64,000 nucleotides of DNA from Phellopilus nigrolimitatus (GCA_021029095.1 JAJOHG010000006.1:744001-808000), one strand, 5' to 3'. Counted from the first letter of the stretch, positions 1 to 13,469 are shown. Made by a program: numbers and translations. Notes: a model not told the origin generated them from the sequence alone.

Positions 1-2225
1 GTCCTCACTGCCTTTTCCTCCCAGCCGCCGCCGGTCCCGCCCCTCCCGAAGCACGCCCAGCCGCCCGCGTACCCTCCCGCCGCGCTCGCGCACGGATCGG
101 GGTTCTCGCTTTCGTCGCCCGGCGCCGGGCCGGGCCCGCGCTCGAAGGCCGCGTCGCTCGCGGCGGCATCGATGGCGGCGCCGCCGCCGCATTGGCAGCC
201 CCAGCCAGGCGCGATGACGGCGGCGCCACGCTACGCGCCCCCGCCAGGCTTCGCACACGTGACGCTCCTCCCGGGGCGCACGATGCGCGTGCGGCTCGTC
301 ACGCCGGGGTACCAGACGTGGGCGCCGGGGCAGCACGTGCTCATCGGGCTCCCGGCGGTCTCGCGCTTCGCGACGCACCCGTTCTCCGTCGCGAGCGTGT
401 GCGACGAGCAGGCCGCGCCGCGCGCGGAGGAGGGCGGCGGCGCCGGGTACGAGGACGGCGAGCGCGGCGGCGGGTTTGCGCAGGTCGAGGCGGGCCGCGA
501 GCTCGTGCTGATCGTGCGCGCGAAGAAGGGCTGGACGAAGCGCCTGTGGGAGCTCGTCGGCGCGCTGCAGGCGCGCGGGGCGGCGCTGCCGCCGGGCGAG
601 GCGCTGCCCGCGGGGTGCGCGCCGCCGCCGGCGGGCACGCCGGGGATCGTATGCCGCGCGCTCGTGGACGGCCCGTTCGGCTCCGCGGCGCGCACCCGCT
701 GGGGCCGCTACGCGAGCGTGCTCGTCGTCGCGGGCGGCTCGGGCGTGAGCTTCGGCCTGTCCGTGCTCGAGTACGTGTGCCTGTGCCTCGCGGGCCGCGA
801 CGGCCGCTTCCTGGGCGGCCACCCCGGCGGCTGGGGCGTCGGCAGGCCCGCTGACTGGGTGTGCCAGCGCGTGCGGTTTGTGTGGCTCGTGCGCGAGTAT
901 GCGCATATCCAGGTCTGTTTATTTTTTATTTTTTTGAGTCTGTGGAAGAGACGCTCATGTGGATCTGGATGCAGTGGGTTGCAAGCTCGCTGAGACGATG
1001 TCTCGACGTCGTCCCGACCGACGCTCTGGAGATCAATATCTTCGTGACCAACTCCCGCCCGCCGAAAGAGCTGTCCCTGAAGCCGCACAGCGCACACGTG
1101 TACGCCCCCCGCGAGGACGGGCTCCTGAAGCCGCCCGCGCCGCGCTTCTCGGGGCGGCGCGCGTCGCTGTCGTCGGAGAGCTCCGCCGCGAGCGACATCT
1201 CCGTGGACAGCATCGTCGACATGTACGGCGGCGGGTTCGCGGACGACGACGGCGGCGCGGGCGGTGCGGGCGAGAACGAGACGGGCCACGACGCGCACGA
1301 GCTCGACTACACGAACTTCGACGGCGACGACGACACGCCGTCCCCCGGCGAGTACCGCCTCTCGCGCCGCCTGATCAAGGAGAGCACGCTGCGCCGCCGG
1401 CACAGCCGCAAGGTCGGGAAGGCGCTCGCCTCGAAGCGCGAGCTCGAGGAGCGCGCGGCGGCGGCCGCGGCGGCCGACGCTGCGGCGCGCCACGCGAAGA
1501 CGCCCTCGGACGAGCTGTACGACGCGTACGACCCCGCGAGCTACAAGCGCGTGTCAACCGTGTCCGAGGAGCCGCTGCTCGGCGCGGCGTCGCCCGTGTC
1601 CCCGCCGTCGGCGCTCTCGCCGACCACGACCATCCGGCACGTGCCCCCGTCCGCGTACGCGCACGCGCACGCGCCGCCCTTTGGCAGCGCACACTCGCGG
1701 AGGAGCTCGGGCGAGTTCTCGCCGCTCGACCGCAAGCGCCTCTCGAGCGCGTCGTCGTGGACGGCGTTCGACGCGCGCTCGCCCGGCGGCTCGGACGCGG
1801 GCCGCGCGACGCCGCCGCCGCCATTGCCGCTGCCTGCGCTGCGGTGGGCCGAGCCCGCTGCGGATGCGGAAGGAGAGGGCGCGGGGCGCTTCGCGGTCGA
1901 CGCGCAGGAGGCGCGCGACCTGCAGGTCGTGTCGGAGTGGGCGCGCCCGGGCAAGCCGAAGCTGCGGCGCATCCTTGCGGACGAGGTCGAGGCCGCGAAG
2001 GGCCGCATCGCCGTTGCCTGTGCGTCCATTTATTTTTCTATCTCTTCGCTCGTTGTTTGCTGTATGTTTAATGTGGCTTTTCTCCGCTTGCTTGCAGGCT
2101 GCGGCCCGACCTCGCTCAACGCGCTCATGCGCAAGCTCATCGCGGAGCAGATCGACCCCGCGCGCGTCGCCCGCGGGGACCTGCGCGGCTCGATCGACTT
2201 CATCGCAGAGGACTTTGAGTACTAG
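1..2225 (+). CDS. Ferric reductase-like transmembrane protein, C-terminal cytosolic part (5' end outside window)
   Basis: Likely an NADPH-dependent metalloreductase (FRE/NOX superfamily) that moves electrons from cytosolic NADPH through FAD to a haem membrane domain. Only the cytosolic FAD/NAD-binding half is present; the membrane domain must lie upstream of base 1. Exons are about 25-912 (a possible acceptor is at 24), 975-2019 and 2098-2225. The introns (62 and 78 nt) are in phase, and the stop is TAG. Seen: an FAD-binding barrel with HPFSVAS, an NAD(P) loop VVAGGSGVSFGLSVLEYV, and the C-terminal CGPTSLNALMRKL motif ending in a short acidic tail. Between the NAD loop and the CGP motif lies a roughly 300-residue Ser/Ala/Pro/acid-rich insert, probably disordered. 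The next gene (glucan synthase) is convergent. The family call is firm; the substrate (iron or copper) cannot be read from this part. Confidence 0.85.
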
Positions 2226-3134
2226 GCGGCCGCAAAAGGATGCTTCGCTTCTGCTGTGTACTCTCCCTGCCCCATCTATCCGCACGTTCCGCTCCTTCGC
2301 CAGGGACTCTCTGTCTCTGTCTGTCTCTCTGTCTGTCTCTCTCATCACAAGGTATCATGGATTTTTTAGATACATCACTTATTATCCGCTTTCGCTATTT
2401 TTTTTCTTTTCTTTTCTTGCTTGTGTGTGGGTGGTATAGATTTTTTGCAGTCAATATCAATGGCCCCTTCTGGAGTTTCTTAGATTTTGTATTGAATTCT
2501 AAGCTCCAAAGCAGAATTCAACGGGTGCTGGACAAAGAAGTCCCCCTAGGATCAAAGAGGGACGATACCTTTGCATTGACCGCACATACTTCTAAGCGCG
2601 ATTAGCTCGACTCTTCCGGTGCTCCTTCGCGGCACGTCGGAATCCTTAAAGCAACCAAAAGTTGATACTTAGCATGCTTCAAAACACAATTGTCGTATGG
2701 CAAAACCGATTCCTATTTGAGGTTTTTTGAACTGAGAGCTAAGAGACAAGGGGGAAGGCGAGGTCTGACTACAGTATGTTAATTACAGATAAAGCGTGTT
2801 GATTACGATAGTGAGGAGATTGCAGCGAATGTGCGAGTGTGAGTCGAGTTTGCTGTCTACGAGTGAGGAGAGTATGTGAGGAGCGTCACATATGACAGAA
2901 GTCCATGGCGAAAATAATGAGTAGAGTACCGTTTAACAGGCCCGGTTCCCAAGGAAATGCAAATAGAAAAAAAAAAAAAAAACGGAGAAGAGTGTCCTAG
3001 TAGTGCATCTTTTGCAACGAACATACAAAGGAAGAAACCCAGAAAAAGCAAACCAAAAAAAGAAGGAAAAGGAGAGTCCACAAAAAACGAATGAATGTCC
3101 CATATTCCACATAACCGCTCAGCGCCGCCGCCGT
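2226..3134. other. Convergent intergenic region
   Basis: Non-coding space between the two convergent stops. It holds a TCTG/TCTC-rich simple repeat near 2305-2345 and A-rich and T-rich tracts, and probably both 3' untranslated regions. I see no gene. Confidence 0.6.
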
Positions 3135-6100
3135 CTATGGCCGCGAGAGCTGCTCCTTGCGGTAGAACCAGAAATAGCCGATGACGATGACGATCTGGCA
3201 GATGAGCGCGACCCAGAACGGCGCGGACGCCATCGGGCTGCCCTTCAGCCCGTCGGAGAAGTCCCAGGTGCCCGCGTCGGGGAACACGCTGCCCGGGCCG
3301 ATGCGGTTCGGTGCGGTCGCGCGCGCGACCATGACACACACGGAGCCGATGATCTGTGCGAACGCTAGCGTCGCGCAGACGTGCAGCCGGGAGAGCGTCT
3401 GCAGGAGGATCATGCCCAGGCCGACGCCCTGGATCGCGTCCAAGACGCCGAGCCAGAGCCACAGCGAGATCCCGAGATACGGGCCCGAATGGCCGGCCCA
3501 CGGGAGGTACAGCGCCAGCGACGACGTGCCCCACATCATCTGGCACCAGCGCGGGGTGCCGAGCCCGACGGCGAAAACGGGCAGCAGCCACGTATGCGTC
3601 TTGCTGAAGTGCGTCAGGATCCACATCATGATGCCCCAGACGCCGATGAAGAAAAGGATGATGAGCAGGAGCGTGGCCCACTTCGGGATCGGCACGGCCC
3701 ACAGGAAGGACCAGTTGCGACCGTACGGACCGCTGAGCCAGTAGTCGCGGAGGATTTCCGACGCCAGGAACCACAGCACCAGCTTGCGGCGGAAGAGAGT
3801 CTTCATGAAGTTCGGAACCTTCGGAGGCGTCTGGCGGTAGTACTCGGGGAGGCCGTACAGCATGAGGTACGCGAAAATGAAACTCATCACGGAGAGCGGC
3901 CACAAGACGAGGACGACCCACCACGGCGGGGCGGTAGTGGCTGAGCCGTCCAGCTGGTGGCCCCAGTACCAGAGCGCTGTAACCCAAATCTGTTGCGAGC
4001 CCTGTACGAGGCACGCGCGCAGTGTCCACACCTCTGTCGCTGCGCCAGCCTCTTCTCCAAAGTTCAGACCAAAGAACAAGAACGCTGCCGACGATCCTGC
4101 GGCGTATGACCACGTCGCGGCGCTCTGCAAAGCACCTTCAGAATGCTTGAAGACTGACGATATAGAGGGCAACCCGATCAGGAAGAACGCGAGGCCGAAG
4201 AAAAGCCATGGTGCAGACAGAACGTAGACGGACGGCTTGAGGCGGAAAAGCGTGTACCAAACAGCCGATGCTGCGAGGAAGACTCCGCCGAGGACGTAAA
4301 GCTGAAGATCGGTCTGATAGTTCTGGCCCGTCAAGAGCGTGATCTGGAAACTCGTGGCACCCAACATCTGACCGATTGCAATAACGATCGTATAAAGCGG
4401 CCACGACCCGATAGTGCGTTGCATCGCGATCTGCAAGCCGGTCATAACGACGACTTCCGGACGCTTTTCAATAGGCTTGTCATTTGCCAAAGGACCGCTA
4501 TAATCCTCCATGTTGAAACCGGTGTTGAAATTAGCAGAGCTGGGCGCCGTCGAAAATCCGCTCGGCGAGTGCGGGCGGGACGGTTCGTACATAGAGCTGG
4601 TGCCCCAGACGGATTCGCGCGCGGACGAGCGTACGCTAGCGGCACTCGACAACTTGTCCTTCCGCACTCTGTCGAAGAAAGCCTCTTCACTCTTCTGCAA
4701 GTAACGCTCGATCGATAGATCACCCTTCGAATTGTCGGAAGAGAGATTCTGCAGCTTAAGAACGAACTCCTGCGCGACATCACCATCGGCGTCCGTAAAC
4801 TAAAATAAAATAAAAAATAAAAAAATTGGTTAGCCAGTATTTACTACACCAACCAAAAGGAAGAGTTTACCGAAGCAATGGCCTTATTGAGCGGGGAAGA
4901 AGCCTTCTCGTCGACAATCGACGCGATAGACTCCCTCGACGACGCCCGCGAGTGCTCGCCGAACGGCCTTTTGGGCGCCGCTTCCGAAGCATCCAGGAAC
5001 GGGTCCGGCGCGTGCCTCTGCTCCTTCGCAATGACCTTGTTCGCCCTCGCCAAGAAGTTGTCGTAGCCCGCGTCCTCCGTGTGGTTTCCGAGTGTGCTCG
5101 CGACGCGCGAGCGGTCGCTGGCGAAGTAGTCCTCGCCCTCGGAGACCTCCGAGCCGAAGGAGCCGCGCCGGCCGTACTCGTCGATGCGCGGCGGCGCGGC
5201 GAGGAGGTGCTGCTCGTGCGGCGCCAGCGTCGACTGGCTCCACTGCCCCGGCGAGCCCGGCGAGACGGGCGAGCCGGGCATGATCGAGAGCCGCGCGTCC
5301 CAGTTCGGCTGCGTGGGCTCGGCCTGGTCGACGGGGTCCCAGTCGTCGTGGTCCAGGTGCGCGACCTGGGCCGCGGGCGCGGTCTCGCCGTCCGACGGCC
5401 TCCAGGCGTTGTCGCCCGCCAAGTGCCGGCTCGTGTTGATGCTGCGCTTGTGGAAGTCCTCCATGCGCTGGCGCCACTCGACGACCGGGAACCGCTGCAC
5501 CGCTGAACGCGCGCGGAGAAGCGCGCGTTCCTCCTCCGATGACTTGAGGGCCAGCTTAATCGTCTTCGACAACTGCGACAGCATGTGCGCCGTAGAGTTT
5601 GACTCGACAGGGAACCACTACATTGAAAACGGCTCAGCATAATATTTTTTTCAAACTCGAAAAAAAAAAATCAGATACTCACCCAACCAGGCATGAGACC
5701 GAGGCCGCCTAGACGGGAGCCGACACCAAGTGCGCCTTTACGTCCGAATTCGACGGCGACAAGGCCGAACGGCTCGTCGCGAGACGGGATGAGCGCGAAG
5801 TCGGCGCCGCTGAATAGGTAGGCCGGGAGAGCCGTGAACTCGGGCTTTGAGAAGACGCGGTCCGGGTACATCTCCATCAGTCGCGCAAGCTTCTCAGCAG
5901 CGAAACGCCCGTAAAGGTCGATGACGGGTCCGACGGTAATGAGCTGGATGGAAGGCCGTTTCTCCAAGCTAGCAAAAACGTAGTCAGTAAGTGTCTAATG
6001 GCTAGGTAAAACGATTACAACGGATCACTCACAGCGAGGGCATAACATCAGCAATGAGGTCGACACCCTTCTGCTTCGACCAGCGGCCCACAAACACGAA

Positions 6101-9100
6101 GAGGTCCGAGTTCGGGTCCTGCTTGATCCCAGCCCACTCCTGCGCCTGCCTCTTGAACTCCGGGCGCAGCGCCTCCGCCTCCTGGTCGATCCCAATGTCC
6201 TTGATCACGACCGCGTGCTCGTCGAGCGCCGCGATATCCGTCGGGTCCGGGTTCGGGAGCGAGTCGACGTGCTTGAGCGTCCACAGCGCGGGGTAGCGCG
6301 CCCACGAGCGCTTGCCGTACTTGTCCGACACGCCCGCGACGCCGATCGACTTCTGGTGCGCGCTGATGAACGACGCGGCCGCGTGGAGCAGGTTGAACGT
6401 GTTCCCGAACTGCACGTACTTGGTGCAGTGCGCCTTGCTGATGTTGAACGCGGAGCAGACCTCCTTCATCTCCTCCTTCGTGCGCAGCGGCCACAGGCCC
6501 TGGAACTCGGCGTTGTGCAGCGAGAGGCAGATGGGGAGCACCTTCGGCAGGAGGTAGAGCGGCACGAGCGCGCCGTGGTAGTCGTTGATGTGGTAGATGT
6601 CGATCTGCGGGTAGCGCCGCACCGTCGCGGCGATCGCCTGGTTCCACGTCGAGTAGAAGATCGCGGAGCTGAGGTCGTCCATGCGCGCGGGGTACGGGTC
6701 CGCCTTCGTCTGCGCGCGGAACACGGGGCTGTCGAGGATGACGTACGTGATGTTGTCGAGGACGTGCGTCTCGACCTCGATGAGGTACGGCTCGCCGAAG
6801 ATGATGACCTCGATGGGCTCCGCGGGGTCGCCCGGCGGGTACTCGAGGTCCTTCACCTTGGGCACGACCCAGATGAGGTCGACGTCCGTCATCGCCTTGC
6901 CCATCAGGCTCGACATCACGCCGAGGCCGCCGATCTTGACCTTGAGCTTCCAGTCGATGATCTCGTACTCGAGCGTCGCGATGAGGCAGCAGCGCCGCTT
7001 GTGCTTGTCCTCCGGCCAGCCGATCGCCGCGCCCGTGTACGCGAGCCCCGCGTGCGCGGAGTACTTCTCCGACGCGCCGGCGCCGGCGCCGTCCCGGAGG
7101 TCCGCCGCCGAGCGGCTGCCCAGCGCACCGAGGATGGGGAAGTAGTTCGCGTGTGCGGGCTTGTTCGCCTTGAGCCCCCACTGGTTGTAGCGGATGCCGT
7201 AGAAGCTCCACATGAAGATGCCGACCGCGAGCGTCGCGGTGACGATCGGGATCGCGAGCAGCAGCGCGTACATCGTCGCGGCGACGACGCTCGCGCCGCG
7301 CGGCTCGAGCGACCACGCCATCGTCGCGTCGTCCACGACGAGCGTCCACGCGAGGTGCGGCTTCGGCGGCGCGCTCATGTTCAGGTAGTTCGGCGCCTCC
7401 GAGTTCGGCGGGAGGCGGTCCATGATGCCGTCGCCGTCCGTGTCGCCGTAGAAATAGTTGTCGAACCCGAAGACGTTCAGTTGCAGATAGGACGGCCAGG
7501 TCGTCATGACCTCGAGCTCCCAGCGCCCGTTGGCCGTGTGGTCCATCGTAGCTTGGATGCCGCTGTCGAAGCCCCAGGTGTTGAATGGCCCGCGCGCGAG
7601 GAACTGTGGCACACGGCGTTGCAGGTTGTAGTTCCGGTCAGCGTGAACGACGGTGTACGCAGATGCCGCGGCCTCAGACCAGTCTAAACGAAGGAAAAGA
7701 CATTTAGGACCGCGATAAAAAATATTATTCATATTCTGAAAAACTCACATTGAACGATAACGTGCTGGCCATCCCACCAATTCTTCGACTTGTCGTCGAA
7801 CAGACTGGGGTCGATGTTCGTCACAGGCTCGTAGGCCGTCCAGTTCGTCCAGTCCTGGCCAAAGTCCCACGAGTACCTGAACTTGTCCGCGCCGGTCGCG
7901 TTGTGCGTGAACGTGTACACGTTGTTCGCGGCGTCCCAGCCGAACGCAGCGTTGTCGTAGTCCGCGTCGGGGAACACCATCACGTTCTTCGCGGAGCCCT
8001 TGCGCAGCATCAGGTGGTCGCGCGCGCCCGTCGTCGCGCCGCCGCCGCCCGCCGCGGGCGCGTGGTCGAGCGTGAGCACGAGGATGCCGTCCGGCACGCC
8101 CGTGAGCGTCGCGTTCCACGACCACGCGCTCGTGCCCGCGCCGCTGAGGAGCGCCGGGTCCGGGTTCGGCAGCGCGCCGCACTGCACGTTCGTGATCGCC
8201 GGCGTCGACGCGCTCAGGCCGGACGTCGACGCGTTGAGCGAGAGCGCGCTCGTCACGCCGCCGCAGTCCATCGCGACGTTGAACTCGAGGCGCACGTCGA
8301 CCGTCGTCGCGTTCGCGGCGCCGGGCTCCGCGAGCAGCCGCGCGTCGTGGCCTGGCGCGAACTTGGTTAGCATCGGCGGGACGGCGACCCACTGCTCCGC
8401 GGGCACGAGCATCTTGAACGCGTACGGGTCCATCGTGACGCTCGCGAGGCAGCCGTAGAACGGCGCGGTGCCGTTCGCGTAGAAGGGGTCCTGGCTGTCC
8501 TGCAGCGCGTAGCTCTCGTACGGCGCGAAGACGTTGCGCACGGTCGTGCCCGAGACGTACGGCGAGCTGATCCAGTTCTCGGACGCGCAGTCGAACGCGT
8601 ACGTGTGCGTCGCGTTCTCGTTCGTGTAGAGGAGCCAGACCTGGCCCGTGTTGTTGCCCGCGAGCGTCTGCGCGCCGGGGACGGCCGCGCGCGACGCGGT
8701 CCACATGCCGAGCTCCGTCGGCGTGCCGTTCGAGCCCGGCAGCTGCTCGAAGTGCGTCCAGTTCCCCCACTGCACGAGCTCGAGCCCGTCCTGCAGCGGC
8801 GCGTACTGCGTGCGCAGGTAGTTGAACTGGGAGAACATGCGCCGCGTCTCCGTCGTCGGGTCGAAGTGGTCGAGCGCGTTCGCGTCGTCGTAGCAGCCCG
8901 TGAGTGCCTTCTTGAGCGGCATGTTGAAGTACTGGTCCGACCCGAGCTTGTAGCACCCGTGGCGCTGCCAGGCCTTGTTTGCAGGCATCGCTTGACGTCT
9001 GAAGTGTATTTATTAAGGACAAAGAGAAAGGCAGGCGAAAAAAAAAAAGTCGTACCCGAAAAGATAATTGCTCGCGCCGTTGTCATAAATGTAAAAGTTC

Positions 9101-10700
9101 TGCTCCTCACCAAAGTACAGGAGCGGGATGCCGGGCATGAGGAGCGTCGTGATGAAGGTGCCGAGGGCGCTGCGCTGCGTGCCGTTCTCGATGCTCGGCC
9201 AGCGGTAGACGTCGAAGTTGCTCGTGCCGTACATATGGCGCGGGTCGGTGACGTTCGTCTTCCAGTTGAGGAAGTCGTTCGTCTGGAAGATCTGGTTCCA
9301 CGCGTCGACGAAGTTGACGCCGACGTCGTCCGCGTCCTGGAGGTTGCCGTCCATGCCGAGGAAGCGCGTGAGCGAGCGGTAGATGGAGTAGTGGAACGCG
9401 GCGCCGTCGAGCCCGTTCTCGCCGACGTCGCGCAGGAAGTACTGGTCCTCCGCGGGCGTGAGGTTGTAGATCGTCGGGATGTCCGCCTTGGGGAGCATCG
9501 TGGGCGTGCGCCCGCGGCCGATGTAGAGCGCGCCGAACGTGTTCCCGCCCGTGATCTCGCCCGTGATGAGGAAGTTGTCCTTGCCGACGCCGGCGGCGCA
9601 CGTGCGCGCGGCGGTCGTCCAGTCCGCGACGGCGGCGAGCGTGACCTGCGTGGACTTGTCGATGCGGATCGCGTCGATGTCGAGCGCGGTGATGACCATG
9701 CACGCGAACGTCTGCAGGCGCGCCTGCACGCGCGCGGACCACTCGCGCAGGCGGTCCTGCACGCTCGCGAACTTGGTGAGCTGGCGCTGCCAGTCCGGGT
9801 GCACGCCGAACGCCTCGAGGTCGCCGAACTGGTCAAAGTCGCTCTCGAGGCAGCCGTCCGGCGCGGTCACCGTGAGCGCGGTGCCGTTCTCCCACCAGAA
9901 GGGCGGCAGCACGCACGAGGTGTTGCGCGCGTTGGAGATGTTGAAGTCCTTGTAGGTGTCGAAGTCCCAGGGTGTGTACATGGGCTTCTTCCACACGGCG
10001 TCGTACTCGTCCAGTGAGAACGGCGTCGACTCGTTCAGGTGTCTACGTAAGAATTAAAATAAATAAATAAAATCTTGACGAGAGACGACGGGCGCACGCA
10101 CCCTTGGAAGCCGATCATGTCACCCATGGTGCCGACGGTGAAGTCCATCATGAGGTACATGCCCCTTGCATGGACCTCGGCAATGAAGGCGACCCAGTCG
10201 TCGATGGTGCCCCAGTGGGGGTCGAGGGTGGTGAAGTCGAGGGGGGAGTACGAGTCGGCCTGCCAGGGCATGTTGACGAAGGGCGTGCCGGAGATGAAGA
10301 GGCCGCGGATGCCCATGCCCTGGAGGTAGTCGAGCCTGTTCTGGAGGCCGCGCAGGTCGCCGCCGAAGCGCAGCTGGGTCTCGCGCCAGTCGTGCTCGTA
10401 CATGGAGGCGAAGAAGTCGTTGTTCGCGGGGTCGCCGTCGGCGAACTTGTCGAGCAAGATCGTGTAGAAGGGCAGCGCGCGCCAGTTGGGCGGCGAGGGC
10501 GTGTAGGTGGTGTTCGCGCGCGTGGTGGTGTACTGCGTCGGGTCAGTCGCATCCTGGTTGACGTTGAGGTTCCAGGCTGCGTAGGTCGCGTTGTAGGGCG
10601 CGGCGGCGGCGGGGGCGAGGGCGGAGAACGCTGCGAGGGCGGCGGCGGCGAGGAGGGCGGGCCATCGGCGGAAGCGCGAGCCCCTGGAGAAGCCGCTCAT
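3135..10700 (-). CDS. AGS1: Cell wall alpha-1,3-glucan synthase, 7 exons, about 2394 aa
   Basis: Makes the alpha-1,3-glucan of the fungal wall at the plasma membrane. Exons (minus strand): 10700-10102, 10042-9056, 8998-7749, 7683-6033, 5968-5683, 5617-4871 and 4799-3135. All six introns (57-71 nt) keep phase and the total is 7185 nt. Seen: a signal peptide (about 1-34, Ala/Leu-rich); an extracellular GH13 alpha-amylase-like domain (about 60-560) with [10 protein letters not shown] (Asp about 328) and [10 protein letters not shown] (Glu about 362); a single membrane pass near 1090; a GT5 glycogen-synthase-like domain (about 1185-1700) opening with [12 protein letters not shown]; a Ser-rich linker; and a multi-pass C-terminal domain (about 1970-2390) that probably exports the polymer. 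Length and domain order match fungal Ags/Mok proteins. The ATG at 10700 directly precedes the signal peptide. The gene looks intact. Confidence 0.96.
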
Positions 10701-12628
10701 GCGTATGGGAGGAAGCGAAAAGAGAGGCTGCTGTGACAGTGAGGCGTCTGGCGGAGGGCGCGGGAGGACGAGGATATGCAGGCGGGACGGCAGACGAGCT
10801 CGTCGTTGTCGTGTGCGTGGCTGATGCCGTCGTGGATGATTTTGTCGTTGTCGTCGTCGTTGTCGTCGGGGGATAAGACGGCGGGAGGGAGACAGCGGGT
10901 GCAGTGCTCGGTGGGAAGAGGGCGAGGGAAGGGAGACAAGAGGGTGATTTTTCTGTGAAATGTGGATTGCACTCGCACCGCGCGGCGCGCATTACTCGCA
11001 GTTCCGGGGTCATTGTACAAATCTCCGATTACCAATTACCAATTTGCAAATCATTGGCTGCAAGTTACACTTCTGGCTCAGGCAGAACCCGTCTGTGATG
11101 ACACGGTGCAGCCTTTTCCGGTCGTTCAGTTACCACACTCGGCACGAGCAGCTGCAAATCGGCGCTATCGCCTCTCCATATCGCCTAGTCTCTCATCCTC
11201 TCTGTCTCGCCTCCTTCGAAAATAATAATAAGAAAATATGAGCCCTCCGCACGCCTCTTTGACAATCACCCAATGACCCAGATTTCCCGAAACGGCGTAA
11301 TGATCGACACCCCCGAGATTTGCCCAGCACGTGGAAGTATTTTACCTCCGGCCTGGCAGAGCCGCGCGAAACTGTTCCTGGAAAATGATCGCCCGCACCG
11401 CCCTCGGCAATACGGCGGGTCTAGCCTCGCCGCCCTGGGAACATCGCTTCTTCCCTTCCTAGCTGGTTCTTCACTGCTGCAATTTCAAACAGGGCTTGCG
11501 ACGTCCACAATCGGAGCTAAGCGGGCCACGCCGGACGTCTCCCTCCGTGCTCGCTCCATCTAGCAGTAGCAGCCGCGAACTCGAACTCGAACGCGACCCA
11601 AGTCGACACTCCTCGAACCAGCGTCGGCCATCGCACGCCGCGTCCCGCGTCCCGCGCGCTCACAACCCCCACGCGCGCGCACACTCGCCCGCTCCCATAC
11701 GGCACCCCATCCCCGAAGCCGGAAACGCGACCTGCAGGCGCGTTCTATTTCTGCGTATGTGCTGGGCCGCCCCATTCTGGTTTAGCGGCAGCGCCCCCGA
11801 TCCCGCGAACGGCGACTGATTTTCTGGTTACGATCGACCGCGGTCGCGATCGCCCATTGCCAAGGACTGCAGCGTGGTCCTATCAGACCGGACGGCGCGG
11901 ACGCTTTATGTATCCACGTCTTCCTTTCTTTCTTTCTTTCTTTCCTTCTCTCCGAAAGTTTGTTCTGCCTCCCCTCTCCAAGTTACGCCAACTCAATTCA
12001 GATGCTCTGCTGCTGCGCTGCACGCAGCGCCGGGCCCCTACTGGCTGCCCAACTCCCTGATGAAAGGGCATGCTCTCGCGAGCCCCCGAGGACTGCGCTG
12101 TATCATTGTACGTACGTACGTATCAATATCATACAGCTGATGCGACGCCAGAACGAGCCAGCGTACAAAACACAATCAAGCCACACCGCCCAGCGCGCTC
12201 TTACTATAGACAGCGCGACGGCGCCGCTGCCCGTGCCTGAGCCGCGCATCTCCGCTGTCTCCCGTGTTCATGACCACGCCTAAGTCCTATCCTGACAGCC
12301 CGCGTTCTTCCGCGTCGCCGCGAGGCACAGGCGGGCTTTAAGTCACAGAAGGCGGGCCCGCCAGCCAGCCAGCCAGAAGAAGGCGCACCTTCGTCTCCTA
12401 TCCTGACAGGGATCGGCCCTGGCAGATCGACAGGAGGGCTGATCAGAACCCATAATCCACAAATTGCAAGTGCGTTAGTGTATGTATGGCGACCGTCGTC
12501 TTCGACTTCGCCTTCGGCTTCCGCCCCAGGAACGGACAGTCTGCTTCTGCGTGAAGCGCTGGTTCGCTCGCTATAGCCTCTGAGTCTCAATGTAAGCCGC
12601 CCCCTCTCGTCTTTCCTTTCTCTGCCGT
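10701..12628. other. AGS1 promoter and GC-rich intergenic region
   Basis: No convincing gene. The first few hundred bases must contain the AGS1 promoter and 5' leader. Further out are simple repeats: TTTC units near 11925-11945, CGTA/TACG units near 12107-12122 and CCAG units near 12360-12373. The short open frames here lack introns with phase, recognisable motifs or consistent composition. Confidence 0.5.
11048..11056 (-). promoter_or_regulatory. Possible CCAAT box upstream of AGS1
   Basis: On the minus strand the sequence GCAGCCAATGA lies about 350 bp upstream of the AGS1 ATG, a plausible position for a CCAAT-binding factor site. No clear TATA box was found nearer the start. The assignment rests on motif and position only. 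Confidence 0.25.
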
Positions 12629-13004
12629 GTGCTGCCCCACCCGCGTGCCCGCCCACCGTCCACGATGCATGGACGGCAAGCTACATACTCCCGCCCACCC
12701 AGCCCGCGGGAAAGCTCCGGACTTCGCCTTCCGCGCTCGCGATCACAGATCTGTCGCGCGGTCCGTCGTCGTCGTCGTCGTCGTCGTCTGCCTGTTGGCC
12801 CCGCCGCGCTGCTGCTCGTCGCTCTTAGATAACACGACACACGCATATCCTAAAGCTTCAGAGAAAAAAAATCCGCTGGAGAACAGGCAGCGTTGTTCGG
12901 GCCGCTGCCGACAGCAGGGCAAAGCCCCCCGCGCCCGCCCGGGGACCGCCCGCTGTGAGAGCTTGCCATGATGGCTGTATTGGAGCATAAAAGAGCTCAG
13001 ATTA
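12629..13004. repeat. Composite dispersed repeat, left part
   Basis: Bases about 12650-12845 resemble 46895-47225 in the same orientation (shared stretch around GACGGCAAGC, CAGCCCGCGGGAAAG and CGTCGCTCTTAGATAAC). Bases about 12846-13002 resemble the reverse complement of about 51235-51376. A GTC trinucleotide run (about 12764-12790) is present only in this copy. Together with 13,470-14,580 this forms one composite repeat whose parts recur around the F-box inverted duplication. Confidence 0.7.
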
Positions 13005-13469
13005 CAGCTGTTTGCAAAAATAATGGCAGTCGCGGGTCAGATCGAAATGCAATGAGTTCACATTATTATTTGGACTTTGCCAATTTTGACGTGTTTCGGA
13101 TGTGCTCTTAGCATTTATGTTGTATTGCTCGACATCAACATGGACTAAATGCCTCAGAAATTGCGCAGTGAGTATGCATTAAATATATATCATATACACC
13201 TGCGAAAAAAAAAGTGCGCCTGCAAAATCGAGGCAATTGATGCTTTTTTGAGCATTATCCTTTCGTTCATTCTGAAATACTGAGTGTTTGTGCAGCATGT
13301 TCTGACCTATTTTGCTACTTATATATTGGTAAACACTTGAACATGTACATACTTGCTTTTCCCTCAGGAAGGTTTGCTAGTACACAAGTTGTTGAAGCAC
13401 AATTGAGCAGAGATCCATCCTATGCACATCGAAATCTGGCGCGACTGCCATTATTTTTGCAAACAGCTG
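13005..13469. mobile_element. MITE with 30-bp terminal inverted repeats and TA target duplication (465 bp)
   Basis: Both ends read CAGCTGTTTGCAAAAATAAT inward, and the inverted repeat is perfect for 30 bp. The flanks are TA (13003-13004 and 13470-13471). The related sequence near 51,215, on the opposite strand, reads GATTAAGCC with a single TA, so it is the empty site. TA duplication suggests the Tc1/mariner superfamily. No transposase is encoded, so the element is non-autonomous. Confidence 0.85.

Noticed and set aside
6048..9836. Long open frames on both strands inside AGS1 exons
   Set aside because: Shadow frames of a GC-rich gene. They are Arg/Ala-rich without motifs, whereas the AGS1 frame shows family signatures and in-phase introns.
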